A DNA stretch of 64,000 nucleotides from Polynucleobacter sp. MWH-CaK5 (lineage in GTDB: Bacteria; Pseudomonadota; Gammaproteobacteria; Burkholderiales; Burkholderiaceae). Below the pieces are notes generated by a model. That model was given only the letters and a program-made list of their open reading frames with translations. It was not told the origin of the DNA and did no database searches. The stretch spans positions 310,001 through 374,000 of the forward strand of contig NZ_CP061299.1 in assembly GCF_018687615.1 (NCBI RefSeq), written 5' to 3'. A program made the translations under genes and the position numbers. The stretch's first letter is position 1. Every line of letters starts with the position of its first letter. Shown here in pieces: positions 33,365-40,857 of this stretch.

Positions 33365-33504
33365 AGCAATACAGGCTATGGGTGCGCATTAATCAAACGC
33401 AAACAGCCAATACGATTGTGTTTGCTGACAATGCGTATATGGCAAAGCAATTAGGGGAAGCGCAGTATGGGGTTGGTAATGTGCTGAACTATACGGAAGT
33501 ATGA
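33361..33504 (+). CDS. small 47-residue protein (element B)
   Basis: Starts at the ATG of ATGA (33361) overlapping the stop of the DUF6641 gene; its own stop again overlaps the next ATG (33501). The sequence KQYRLWVRINQTQTANTIVF (part), then ADNAYMAKQLGEAQYGVGNVLNYTEV, resembles small proteins I recall downstream of replication genes of filamentous phages and related plasmids. That recollection is not proof. Translational coupling and family-like ending make it a real gene. Confidence 0.7.
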   Translation: MKQYRLWVRINQTQTANTIVFADNAYMAKQLGEAQYGVGNVLNYTEV

Positions 33505-33716
33505 GTAGTGCTTTAGTGGGGGTTGGGTTAAATACTTGTATGCGCTTTTACGAATTTGCCCACACCCCCACTATTAAACCTATCAAGCCAATGAACCCAC
33601 AGCAATATCGCCTGTATAGCCTTAAGCGTAATAAAGAAAATGCCAACAAAGCGTACAAGGCTGAGAAGGATAGGCAGAAGATTAAGGCTGGGCAGGCGGA
33701 GTTGGCGAAGATCTAA
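33501..33716 (+). CDS. small basic protein (element B)
   Basis: 71 residues, overlapping the previous gene by ATGA. The C-terminal half is a Lys/Ala-rich helix (YSLKRNKENANKAYKAEKDRQK), ending at AELAKI. No membrane segment. Third member of the coupled run after DUF6641. Function unknown. Confidence 0.55.
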   Translation: MSSALVGVGLNTCMRFYEFAHTPTIKPIKPMNPQQYRLYSLKRNKENANKAYKAEKDRQKIKAGQAELAKI

Positions 33717-33728
33717 ATCTCTTGTGCT

Positions 33729-33744
33729 GCGTTTCGCGACACTT
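33729..33744 (-). repeat. inverted-repeat end of tautomerase-MarR cassette (left)
   Basis: Read on the minus strand: AAGTGTCGCGAAACGC. It matches AAGTGTCTCGAAACGC at 34668-34683 in 15 of 16 bases but in opposite orientation, and the two copies bracket a higher-GC cassette with two genes. Confidence 0.5.
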
Positions 33745-33746
33745 GT

Positions 33747-34136
33747 TTAGTGGTGATATCGATATTCCTGGGTCTTGCCACCATAGCCATAGCTGGCAGC
33801 TCTCACATCCTGAACGTAGATGTAACTCTCTTCATGAAGATTGCCTAGAATGCGTTCAAATCCTGCAAAAGCTTCTTTAATGTACTGAGCCTTATCATCC
33901 TTGGTATTGGTTTCATCGGTGATCTTGATATCAAAGTAAAAGCTATTCTTTCCTTGTTCACTTAATAGCTTGCCACCTACCATCCAGCAGTCTGGATCAG
34001 CATAATCAATAGCAATGGCAGTTACTTCCTTTTTCTTCCCCAAAATACGATGGGTGAGGTCTAGCAATAACTCATGAATAGCCTTGGTAGTCGCTGTATT
34101 CTTTTGTCCACTGACTTTGACGTTCAAGATTGGCAT
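33747..34136 (-). CDS. tautomerase family protein
   Basis: 129 residues. Begins MPILNVKVSG: after Met removal Pro-1 is the catalytic base of the tautomerase (4-oxalocrotonate tautomerase) superfamily. Family-like are ATTKAIHELLLDLTHRILGK and the beta-alpha-beta repeats, the length suggesting a fused two-unit form. AAAGGAGA-like site upstream. The MarR gene upstream and shared operator word indicate co-regulation. Substrate unknown. Confidence 0.85.
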   Translation of the reverse strand: MPILNVKVSGQKNTATTKAIHELLLDLTHRILGKKKEVTAIAIDYADPDCWMVGGKLLSEQGKNSFYFDIKITDETNTKDDKAQYIKEAFAGFERILGNLHEESYIYVQDVRAASYGYGGKTQEYRYHH

Positions 34137-34168
34137 GTAATTCTCCTTTGGTTGATGATTTAAATAAG

Positions 34169-34184
34169 TTAGCTATGCAACTAT
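34169..34184. promoter_or_regulatory. MarR operator upstream of tautomerase
   Basis: TTAGCTATGCAACTAT, repeated identically at 34644-34659 before the marR-like gene. TAGCTATGCAACTA is nearly palindromic (TAGTTGCATAGCTA on the other strand), the style of a MarR-family site. It lies 33 bp before the tautomerase ATG. Confidence 0.65.
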
Positions 34185-34203
34185 TAGGGAAATAAAAAAA
34201 TCC

Positions 34204-34620
34204 TTACTTCAGGGCGGAGCTAATGCCTCGAAGTTGTCCCACAACATCTTCAAAATGGTTTGTGCCCAGCATTTTCTTCAGGCGCTTGGTTACAGCCCCA
34301 CTGGCGGCATTAATGGCATCCTTCATTTCCACAGCCTTTTTAGTCGGGTGGATCTCTTGCTCGCGGCCATCTTTCTCAGAGGCTAGACGTTTAATTAAGC
34401 CCAGACGTTCTAGACCATCTAAACCTCTAGTAGCAGTAGGGCGGCTGATATTCATCTCTAAAGCCAGCTTACTTTGTAATAGTGGGGCTTTATCTAAAAC
34501 CACTCTAAGCATGAAGGCTTGTGATGGGGTGAGGCCAAAAGGTTTAAATGCGCTAGTCCATTCCCGCTCTAGCTGGCGAGCTAGGCTGGTGGTATTGAAA
34601 TAGAGGCATTGTTCAAACAT
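34204..34620 (-). CDS. MarR family transcriptional regulator
   Basis: 138 residues, with helix-turn-helix LLQSKLALEMNISRPTATRGLDGLERLGLI (quoted in two parts: LLQSKLALEMNISRPT, ATRGLDGLERLGLI), wing KRLASEKDGREQEIHPT and flanking dimer helices. Typical MarR length. Reads toward the tautomerase, with identical candidate operators before both genes, so it probably represses both. Confidence 0.9.
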   Translation of the reverse strand: MFEQCLYFNTTSLARQLEREWTSAFKPFGLTPSQAFMLRVVLDKAPLLQSKLALEMNISRPTATRGLDGLERLGLIKRLASEKDGREQEIHPTKKAVEMKDAINAASGAVTKRLKKMLGTNHFEDVVGQLRGISSALK

Positions 34621-34643
34621 GGGAGTAGTGTAATGCAGATTAA

Positions 34644-34659
34644 TTAGCTATGCAACTAT
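34644..34659. promoter_or_regulatory. MarR operator upstream of marR-like gene
   Basis: Same 16 bases as 34169-34184 (TTAGCTATGCAACTAT), 24 bp before the regulator's start, consistent with autoregulation. Confidence 0.65.
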
Positions 34660-34667
34660 ATTGCCAT

Positions 34668-34690
34668 AAGTGTCTCGAAACGCGACACTT
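34668..34690. repeat. inverted-repeat end of tautomerase-MarR cassette (right), itself palindromic
   Basis: AAGTGTCTCG-AAA-CGCGACACTT: near-perfect palindrome. Its left half matches the inverse of 33729-33744. May be a recombination scar, a terminal inverted repeat or a protein-binding site. Confidence 0.5.
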
Positions 34691-34778
34691 GGCAGGCGCA
34701 TGGCCCTAATAATCAGAGCTAGACAGTTATCGATTCCATAACTAAACTGGACCAATAGTTCTTCCGCCAAAGATTTTC

Positions 34779-35069
34779 ATGAAATACCTCGTAACCCTAG
34801 GATCGCTGCTAGTGGCTGGATTAGTCAAGGCGGCAACAGAAGGGGTAGAAAAAGCCTTGGTGGCAGATATGGCTCCCAAAGGATTGGCAGGTACCGCATT
34901 TGGTTGGTTCAATTTAATTACTGGCCTGATGCTGTTTCCAGCTTCATTTATCTTTGGCTGGGTATATGAATCGATTGCACCGCTTTACGCATTCTTATTC
35001 TCTGGTGGTTGTGCGTTAGTTGCTTTTATGCTGATGGCGTTTTGGGTCTATACGAACGAGGCACCCTAG
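34779..35069 (+). pseudogene. C-terminal fragment of MFS transporter
   Basis: 96 residues that look like the last three to four helices of a major facilitator transporter: EGVEKALVADMAPKGLAGTA is a typical loop sequence, then GWFNLITGLMLFPASFIFGW and two more helices. About 300 N-terminal residues are missing. No ribosome site precedes the ATG. It is therefore a fragment carried by element B, next to other broken chromosomal pieces. Confidence 0.75.
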
Positions 35070-35107
35070 GCCCCGGTCGATTCTGCTCCGGGCCACAAAG
35101 AAACACC

Positions 35108-35131
35108 AAAACCACCTTCGTGTGGTTTTTT
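35108..35131 (+). terminator. terminator after MFS fragment
   Basis: AAAACCAC, CTTCGT loop, GTGGTTTTTT. Probably the native terminator brought along with the transporter fragment. Confidence 0.75.
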
Positions 35132-35171
35132 CGTTTATAAAATGAGATGAAATGTCACTTAGGAGATCTCT

Positions 35172-35501
35172 ATGGTTTGGTTTTATCTTGTCATCGCCAT
35201 AATTGCAGAAGTGATGGCAACTACTGCCCTGAAGTTCGCGGAAGGCTTCACGAAGCTAATACCCTCTGCATTGGTTGTGGTGGGGTATGCCGGCGCATTC
35301 TATTTTTTGTCTAAGGTTCTTAATCAAATACCCATTTCCATCGCTTATGCGATATGGTCCGGGGCTGGTGTTGCGCTGGTAGGAATAGTGGGTTGGATTT
35401 GGCTAGGACAAAAACTAGATGCTGGAGCTTTAATAGGCATCGGATTAATCATTGCAGGAGTGCTGGTGATTAATATATTTTCCCAAGCAGTGTCCCATTA
35501 A
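35172..35501 (+). CDS. SMR family multidrug efflux protein
   Basis: 109 residues, four membrane helices. The start WFYLVIAIIAEVMATTALKF places the essential Glu of helix 1 at residue 13, as in EmrE/QacE; GYAGAFYFLSKVLNQIPISIAYAIWSG (in parts) and GIIAGV-type endings follow the family. AGGAG lies before the ATG. Works as a dual-topology or paired proton-coupled cation exporter; quaternary ammonium resistance is a family inference. Confidence 0.92.
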   Translation: MVWFYLVIAIIAEVMATTALKFAEGFTKLIPSALVVVGYAGAFYFLSKVLNQIPISIAYAIWSGAGVALVGIVGWIWLGQKLDAGALIGIGLIIAGVLVINIFSQAVSH

Positions 35502-35689
35502 GAAGTAGGGCTTATTCGACACTATGTTTAATAAATTTTTCCAACTTTCTGATGATCAAATCAAGGATCTTTTTGATCATTTTCGAAATATAGGGATTTG
35601 TAGCGCCATCTTTGCCGCCTCAGATTGGCAATATTCACAAATTGGCCCTCTCAATTTAGGGCTGAGCATCTTCAGTTGGAGCAAGTTCA

Positions 35690-35914
35690 TTGTCAAATCA
35701 GAGCTCAACAATGAGTGGATATATTTTAGGATTGGGATATAAGCAAATTATCACTGGCGGTTTATACGGATTTGCTGAAGGAAATTATATGAGCTACGGT
35801 AAAAAATCATTTTCTTCTAGTGCAACGTTGCCTGATGGCCGCCCTTTAAATTTAACCTTAAACCCCGATGCCAACGCCTACACATTATTGGTTGGCGTAG
35901 GTTATAAGTTCTAA
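35690..35914 (+). pseudogene. C-terminal fragment of outer-membrane beta-barrel protein
   Basis: About 70 residues with alternating aromatic strands (GYILGLGYKQIITGGLYGFAE; NAYTLLVGVGYKF) and a terminal Phe, the assembly signal of outer-membrane barrels. The signal peptide and most of the barrel are missing, and the upstream DNA (35502-35690) does not continue the frame. Remnant of an OmpW/OmpX- or porin-like gene, exact family not clear. Confidence 0.65.
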
Positions 35915-35935
35915 ATTTCAATTTCCCTTCCTTTT

Positions 35936-35962
35936 AAGCCACTGTTCGCAGTGGCTTTTTTA
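35936..35962 (+). terminator. terminator after barrel fragment
   Basis: AAGCCACTG, TTCG loop, CAGTGGCTTTTTT. Strong hairpin with T-run. The 221-bp space to the integrase end shows nothing else. Confidence 0.85.
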
Positions 35963-36136
35963 TTTCCACAACTACAACACACCCTAAAATCGGAATGATA
36001 TCCCCACCTCTAATGCTTCATAACTCTTATTACAGGAGATATTTAATTTGACGCAAAAAGCGTGGGTTTTTGGCGATTTATTGGGTAATTTATATTTTTA
36101 TGAATGAGGGGATGGGAGGTATAGCGAGAATACTTT

Positions 36137-37531
36137 TTAGCGTTTGCGTTTATCAAGCTTAGACTCTATCTCTTTGAAGCTATAACGCTTCTTGTCATCG
36201 TCATCCAGCTCCATATCAATCAACTGTCTACTCTCATCACCACGCAATTGATGGACGGCTTTAACGGCGTCTAAATGTGAGTAGTGTTGCTCAATCATTG
36301 TTGTACTAGTACCCATCTGCTTAGCTAGTGTATGTATAGCAACCTTATCGTGCGTTAAGGCAAGCGTGGCATAGGTGTGGCGCAGACTGTAGAGAACACG
36401 CTTCTTATTTGTTATCAAATCTGTTTGTAGGCTGTGGCTAGTAAGGTAGTTATCAAATAGCTTGGAGAAGCTAGTAGGGCGTAGCAGTTTAGGTTTACGC
36501 TTTCTTTTAACCTTCTTCTCATCTATGTACTCTATGTAAGTAAAAATGTAATCAGTACATCCTTCCTTTATTAGCTTGGCTGGAGTTTTGCCATAGTTGC
36601 GCTGTGCTATTGCTTCTAATGCTTTTACAGTTGGTAATCTGCCAATTGATAAGCGTGAATCTGTTTTACTATCCTGTATGTTTAGGATGACTGTACGATT
36701 GGCATTGCTTATCTCTATCTCACTTCCTCTGTCGTCATACTCGTTGGGCTTTTCTATCACCCCAGTCTTTTTAATAACTGGGTACATTTTTAATTCCATC
36801 TGTGTCCACTTAAGCTCCAACAGCTCTTTGCCTGGTCGTGCGCCTGTATCTAGTAATACATAGACATAATCACGCAATAGCTTTCTAAGCTCTACGCTGT
36901 CAGCCCTACCTTTTTTAATCCACGCATCAAAATTACTCTTTAACGCTCTTGTTTCATCTAATGTAAATTCAGCACGCCTTTCGCTAGCTTTGCCTTTAGC
37001 TACTAGCTTAGGACGATTTAATTCCACCATATAACCTTTGTATATAGCTTCATCAAAAATCATCTTCAGTGCGGCATTGTGATTAAGAAGGGTGCTACGA
37101 GTGGGTTGCTTTTCCATCTTCTTAATTCGTGCTTTGTCTAAAAGCTCTAATTCTTTGTAGCCAATATTGTTTACAGCGAACTTACCTAATGTTGGGATGA
37201 AGTATTTGTCTATCGCTGTTATGTAGTCTTTGTATATTGCTTTGCCGTTGCCACTAGCCATCTCAGCTTTCAGCTTTTTAATGACAGCGTTGGCTATGTC
37301 CTTAAACCTGCGTGTAATGGGAGCTACATTAAGTTTCTTAAGCGTATTGGCTTCCACCAATATGTCGTGCGCTTTTGCTTTAGCGTCTGCTAAATCTCTG
37401 CTCCCTGTACTAGCCCTTTGCCAGCGCCCATCTACATTAAAACGGCATTGCCAAATAGCACTACGCTCACGCTGATAAACGATGAGTTTTCTAGCTATGA
37501 GGGTATGTGTGGTGGGCTTTTGAATGCTCAT
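36137..37531 (-). CDS. tyrosine integrase of element B
   Basis: 464 residues. N-terminal DNA-binding part with RERSAIWQCRFNVDGRWQRA, a SAM-like domain (about 75-175), and a catalytic domain with Arg in LLDTGARPGKELLELKW, HxxR-type box in RVLYSLRHTYATLAL and Tyr in MIEQHYSHLDAVKA. A charged C-terminal tail (DDDDKKRYSFKEIESKLDKRKR in parts) is extra. It lies next to intact tRNA-Lys and reads away from it, the classical position for a tRNA-targeting integrase. Confidence 0.92.
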   Translation of the reverse strand: MSIQKPTTHTLIARKLIVYQRERSAIWQCRFNVDGRWQRASTGSRDLADAKAKAHDILVEANTLKKLNVAPITRRFKDIANAVIKKLKAEMASGNGKAIYKDYITAIDKYFIPTLGKFAVNNIGYKELELLDKARIKKMEKQPTRSTLLNHNAALKMIFDEAIYKGYMVELNRPKLVAKGKASERRAEFTLDETRALKSNFDAWIKKGRADSVELRKLLRDYVYVLLDTGARPGKELLELKWTQMELKMYPVIKKTGVIEKPNEYDDRGSEIEISNANRTVILNIQDSKTDSRLSIGRLPTVKALEAIAQRNYGKTPAKLIKEGCTDYIFTYIEYIDEKKVKRKRKPKLLRPTSFSKLFDNYLTSHSLQTDLITNKKRVLYSLRHTYATLALTHDKVAIHTLAKQMGTSTTMIEQHYSHLDAVKAVHQLRGDESRQLIDMELDDDDKKRYSFKEIESKLDKRKR

Positions 37532-37583
37532 TTATCGCTCGCTAAGCCTTTAGCTTACAGGGGGTAGCGAAAATGGGCAATAG

Positions 37584-37601
37584 GTGTGTAAGCGGTGTGT
37601 A
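37584..37601 (+). repeat. GTGTGTA direct repeats, right end of element B
   Basis: GTGTGTA at 37584-37590 and 37595-37601, mirror of the pair at 28277-28295. Located between the integrase start and the attachment core, as expected of arm sites. Confidence 0.55.
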
Positions 37602-37603
37602 GC

Positions 37604-37631
37604 AAAAAGAAAAGCGCACTATTGTGCGCTT
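37604..37631 (-). terminator. terminator downstream of tRNA-Lys, supplied by element B
   Basis: On the minus strand AAGCGCAC, AATA loop, GTGCGCTT followed by TTCTTTTT. It ends 13 bases past the CCA end of the tRNA and lies inside element B, so the integrated element replaced the original terminator now at 21336. Confidence 0.75.
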
Positions 37632-37643
37632 GTCCATACAGCT

Positions 37644-37719
37644 TGGTGGGTCGGGCGAGATTCGAACTCGCGACCAACGGATTAAAAGTCCGCTGCTCTA
37701 CCGACTGAGCTACCGACCC
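37644..37719 (-). tRNA. tRNA-Lys (anticodon UUU)
   Basis: 76 bases, complete cloverleaf: acceptor GGGTCGG/CCGACCC, discriminator A and encoded CCA, D-arm GCTCAGTCGGTAGAGC, anticodon arm GCGGA-CTTTTAA-TCCGT, T-arm GCGAGTTCGAATCTCGC. The anticodon TTT gives lysine. Bases 37644-37688 are the third copy of the 45-bp attachment repeat; the island keeps the gene whole. Confidence 0.97.
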
Positions 37720-37763
37720 AATCTTGCGAAAAAAAAGATTATAGCGGACTTTTTAAATTAGAG

Positions 37764-39098
37764 CTAGATTTGTCTACTTTTGGCCACTGGTGGGTTCTTG
37801 GCAAAGTAGCTGCGAACCCCTCTCAGAATGGCTTGGGCAATCTGTTCTTGGTACTCATGATCATTTAAGCGAGCCTCTTCTTCAGGGTTGCTGATGAATG
37901 CAGTCTCAATCAAAATCGATGGGACATCAGGTGCCTTGAGAACAGCAAAGCTGGCTTGTTCAACTTGTGGTTTATGTAGTTTTGCAAAGCCACCAATTTG
38001 TTTTAGAACGGCATCACCTAACTTCAAGCTGTCTTTGATTTGAGCGGTTGTAGACATATCAAGCAGTAATTGAGCGACTTGCTTGTCTTGAGTTTTGATA
38101 TTAAGGCCACCAATCAAGTCAGCGCTGTTTTCTTTATTGGCCAACCATCTGGCTGCAGTGCTGGTGGCTCCTTGTTGTGAAAGAGCAAATACCGAAGCAC
38201 CGCGTGCATGAGGTTTGACAAAAGCGTCCGCATGAATCGATACAAATAAATCTGCTTGAACACGACGCGCTTTATTGACGCGCACATGCAGTGGTACGAA
38301 GTAATCGCCATCGCGCGTTAGGTAGGAGCGCATATCAGGCTCTGCTTCAATCTTTTGCTTCAGTCTGCGTGAGATGGCTAAGACGATGTCTTTTTCTCGA
38401 GAGCCTCTCTTGCCGATGGCACCAGGATCTTCGCCACCATGCCCAGGGTCAATCGCAATGGTCAAAAGTCTGCGATGACTTGGCTTAGTTGCTTTGCTAT
38501 CTGGCTTGCTATCAGATTGATTAGGTTTGATAGTTTCAGCTTTTTGAGATTCTCTTTTGGCAATCGCACCAATGGGATCGTCGGCATCCAAAGCAGCTTC
38601 TTTTTTTGCACTCTGGCGCACCAGCTCCATCAGAGGATCGTGAGCCACTGTTGGGTATAAGTCAAAGACCAAGCGATTTTGATAAGTGCCCACTGGATCT
38701 AAGGTAAACAACTGAGGCTGAATGCTTTCTTTGAGGTCGAAAACCAAGCGAACAACTTTGGGCTGAAATTGACCAACACGAACTTGAGCGATGTACGGGT
38801 CGTTGCTATTAACTTTTGCCACCAATTCTTTGATGGTGTTGTTTAATTCAAGACCTTCAACGTCTACAACTAGGCGATACGGGTTGGTGAGCAGTTGGTG
38901 GCTCACTTTTAGAACTTGATCGGACTCTAGGGTCACGCGCGTGTAGTCTTCCGCTGGCCAGATACGAACCGCCACCAGTTTTGCACCCCAAGCAATTTGA
39001 CTAGGGCCTAAAAAGATGAGTGCGCTGGTTTGAGCAATTCTTTTGAGAAGCTCGCGTCGTTTCAATCTATTTGCTCGATTGCCACCAATGAATTTCAT
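37764..39098 (-). CDS. amiC: N-acetylmuramoyl-L-alanine amidase (AmiC type)
   Basis: 444 residues. A probable twin-arginine signal (KRRELLKRIAQTSALIFLG), an AMIN domain (about 42-140) for septal targeting, a linker rich in Lys/Ser, then amidase_3 (about 212-435) with zinc ligands in DPGHGGEDPGAIG, the Glu in GSREKDI and the His in SIHADAF, and the final catalytic Glu in LIETAFISNPEEE. It splits daughter-cell peptidoglycan. Overlaps the end of tsaE by one base (TAATG). Confidence 0.93.
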   Translation of the reverse strand: MKFIGGNRANRLKRRELLKRIAQTSALIFLGPSQIAWGAKLVAVRIWPAEDYTRVTLESDQVLKVSHQLLTNPYRLVVDVEGLELNNTIKELVAKVNSNDPYIAQVRVGQFQPKVVRLVFDLKESIQPQLFTLDPVGTYQNRLVFDLYPTVAHDPLMELVRQSAKKEAALDADDPIGAIAKRESQKAETIKPNQSDSKPDSKATKPSHRRLLTIAIDPGHGGEDPGAIGKRGSREKDIVLAISRRLKQKIEAEPDMRSYLTRDGDYFVPLHVRVNKARRVQADLFVSIHADAFVKPHARGASVFALSQQGATSTAARWLANKENSADLIGGLNIKTQDKQVAQLLLDMSTTAQIKDSLKLGDAVLKQIGGFAKLHKPQVEQASFAVLKAPDVPSILIETAFISNPEEEARLNDHEYQEQIAQAILRGVRSYFAKNPPVAKSRQI

Positions 39099-39652
39099 TA
39101 TTCTTGAAATCCTTTGACCAGTTCGTCGCCAATGTCTGTTTGGCTGCTGATCATGAGTGATCTGGTTTCATCATCATTGGTCGATAAAGTGATGATCCAG
39201 TCGGCCAAAGGCAAGGTACCTTCTGCTTTTTCTGGCCACTCGACCATGCAAATGCCTGCTGCACTGAAGACATCTCTGAAGCCAGCGTCCATCCATTCTT
39301 TGGCATAACTCATGCGGTACAAATCAAAATGATGAAAGGGCAGGATTGTTTGTGCTATTTCATTTTCTGTGTTTTTTTGATTGAGCTTCACTTGGTAGGG
39401 CTCACACAAACCATAGGTAGGGCTTTTGACTTTGCCCATGTGACCTAATGAGCGAAGAATGTGTCTTGTCAGTGTGGTTTTGCCAACACCCAGATCACCC
39501 ACTAAAGAAAAATGAAGAGCTTTATTCAAATGATTACTTTTGGCTTGGAAAAGATGTTGAATCTGTTGGGTAAGTTTTAAAGCAAACGCCTCTGTGTCTT
39601 GCTCAGAAGAAAGAGTTCTAGACGGAATCATCAGATGAGTATCTTTTGTCAT
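39098..39652 (-). CDS. tsaE: tRNA threonylcarbamoyladenosine synthesis ATPase TsaE
   Basis: 184 residues. Walker A GDLGVGKTTLTR (about 51-62), then SPTYGLCEPY, HFDLYRM and VEWPEKAEG, all typical. TsaE works with TsaB/TsaD on t6A37 of tRNA. Longer than average because of an N-terminal extension; an ATG at 39631 is an alternative start. Divergent from queG and coupled to amiC, a frequent betaproteobacterial pair. Confidence 0.93.
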   Translation of the reverse strand: MTKDTHLMIPSRTLSSEQDTEAFALKLTQQIQHLFQAKSNHLNKALHFSLVGDLGVGKTTLTRHILRSLGHMGKVKSPTYGLCEPYQVKLNQKNTENEIAQTILPFHHFDLYRMSYAKEWMDAGFRDVFSAAGICMVEWPEKAEGTLPLADWIITLSTNDDETRSLMISSQTDIGDELVKGFQE

Positions 39653-39685
39653 TGGGCCCTACAATCTCATCATGGAGCAAAAATT

Positions 39686-40816
39686 GTGACTCAAACCCAA
39701 ACAACCAAGGATGATTTCAACCAAGATATTTCTTGGTTGCGGCGCGAGGCCATCGACTTGGGATTTGGCGATATCAGAGTTTCTGACACAGATTTGAGTG
39801 TGGCAGGACCAAGATTGAAAGAGTGGTTGGATGCTGGACGTCACGGTGACATGAATTATATGAGGGAGCGCGCTCATTTGCGACTCAATCCTCAAGAATT
39901 GCAGCCAGGCACGGTTCGGGTTTTGACGGTTCGGATGGATTACCTGCCTGATACCTCTGAAATGCGCCAAGCAGTTGATTGGCGTAATAAAGAAATCACT
40001 CGTTGGGATGAGCCTTCCGAGGCGGTGGTGGCCATGTATGCCCGAGGTCGTGACTATCACAAGGTCCTGCGCCAGCGCTTGCAATCTTTGGCTGATGTGA
40101 TTGAGAAAAAGATAGGCCCTTTTGGTTATCGGGTATTTGTTGATTCTGGCCCAGTCATGGAAGTTGAGTTGGCGAATAAGTCGGGTTTGGGTTGGCGAGG
40201 CAAACATACCTTGTTGCTCAATCGAGAAGCCGGGTCGATGTTTTTCTTGGGTGAAATCCTCGTGGATGTGCCATTCCCTGTTGATGAACCTATCACTAGT
40301 CATTGTGGTGAATGTTCTGCTTGTATCAATATCTGCCCGACCCAAGCCATCACAGCCCCTTATCAATTAGATGCGCGTCGTTGTATTTCATATTTGACGA
40401 TTGAGCATCAAGGATCTATTCCTGAAGAGCTAAGACCCCTCATGGGTAACCGAGTTTACGGTTGCGATGATTGTCAGTTGGTTTGTCCTTGGAATAAATT
40501 TGCTCAACTAAGTTCAGTGCCTGATTTTTTACCAAGGCATGGTTTAGAGCATGCTGACTTATTGGATTTATGGTCATGGTCAGAGGAAGACTTTATGTCT
40601 AAGCACGAAGGCAGTCCAATCCGCAGGATTGGGTATGAGTCTTGGCGACGCAATCTTGCCGTGGGCATGGGCAATGCCCTCAGATCATCAAGCCTTGATG
40701 ACGGTGCCAGAGAAAAAATCATTGGTGGTTTAAAGCAAGTGTTACCCAATGCCAGTGACATGCTGAAAGAGCACATTGAGTGGGCTTTGATCCAGGCAAG
40801 TAAAGTATCAAAATAG
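39686..40816 (+). CDS. queG: epoxyqueuosine reductase
   Basis: 376 residues from the GTG at 39686 (GGAG eight bases before it); the open frame starts earlier inside tsaE without support. Two ferredoxin-like clusters are visible: HCGECSACINICPTQAI (about 204-220) and YGCDDCQLVCPWNKF (about 258-272), plus GSMFFLGEIL. QueG is a cobalamin/4Fe-4S enzyme making queuosine from epoxyqueuosine in tRNA. Divergent from tsaE. Confidence 0.94.
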   Translation: MTQTQTTKDDFNQDISWLRREAIDLGFGDIRVSDTDLSVAGPRLKEWLDAGRHGDMNYMRERAHLRLNPQELQPGTVRVLTVRMDYLPDTSEMRQAVDWRNKEITRWDEPSEAVVAMYARGRDYHKVLRQRLQSLADVIEKKIGPFGYRVFVDSGPVMEVELANKSGLGWRGKHTLLLNREAGSMFFLGEILVDVPFPVDEPITSHCGECSACINICPTQAITAPYQLDARRCISYLTIEHQGSIPEELRPLMGNRVYGCDDCQLVCPWNKFAQLSSVPDFLPRHGLEHADLLDLWSWSEEDFMSKHEGSPIRRIGYESWRRNLAVGMGNALRSSSLDDGAREKIIGGLKQVLPNASDMLKEHIEWALIQASKVSK

Positions 40817-40857
40817 ATCCAATAACTAAAAATTAAAAAACCAATAAACTGCATCCC

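Noticed and set aside
35070..35096. GGCCCCGGTCGATTC-like tract resembling a tRNA T-arm and acceptor end
   Set aside because: The loop lacks a base, CCA is not intact and no other arm is found; more likely a hairpin near the MFS fragment's terminator.
35524..35742. Open frame of 72 codons between the SMR gene and the barrel fragment
   Set aside because: No ribosome site, no family-like pattern, and it overlaps the barrel remnant in another frame.
28231..37643. Element B as an inovirus prophage
   Set aside because: HUH-like protein and small overlapping genes are suggestive, but no coat, pIII or Zot-like gene is present.
39659..40366. 235-codon open frame on the minus strand inside queG
   Set aside because: Shadow of queG, whose iron-sulfur motifs are unambiguous.
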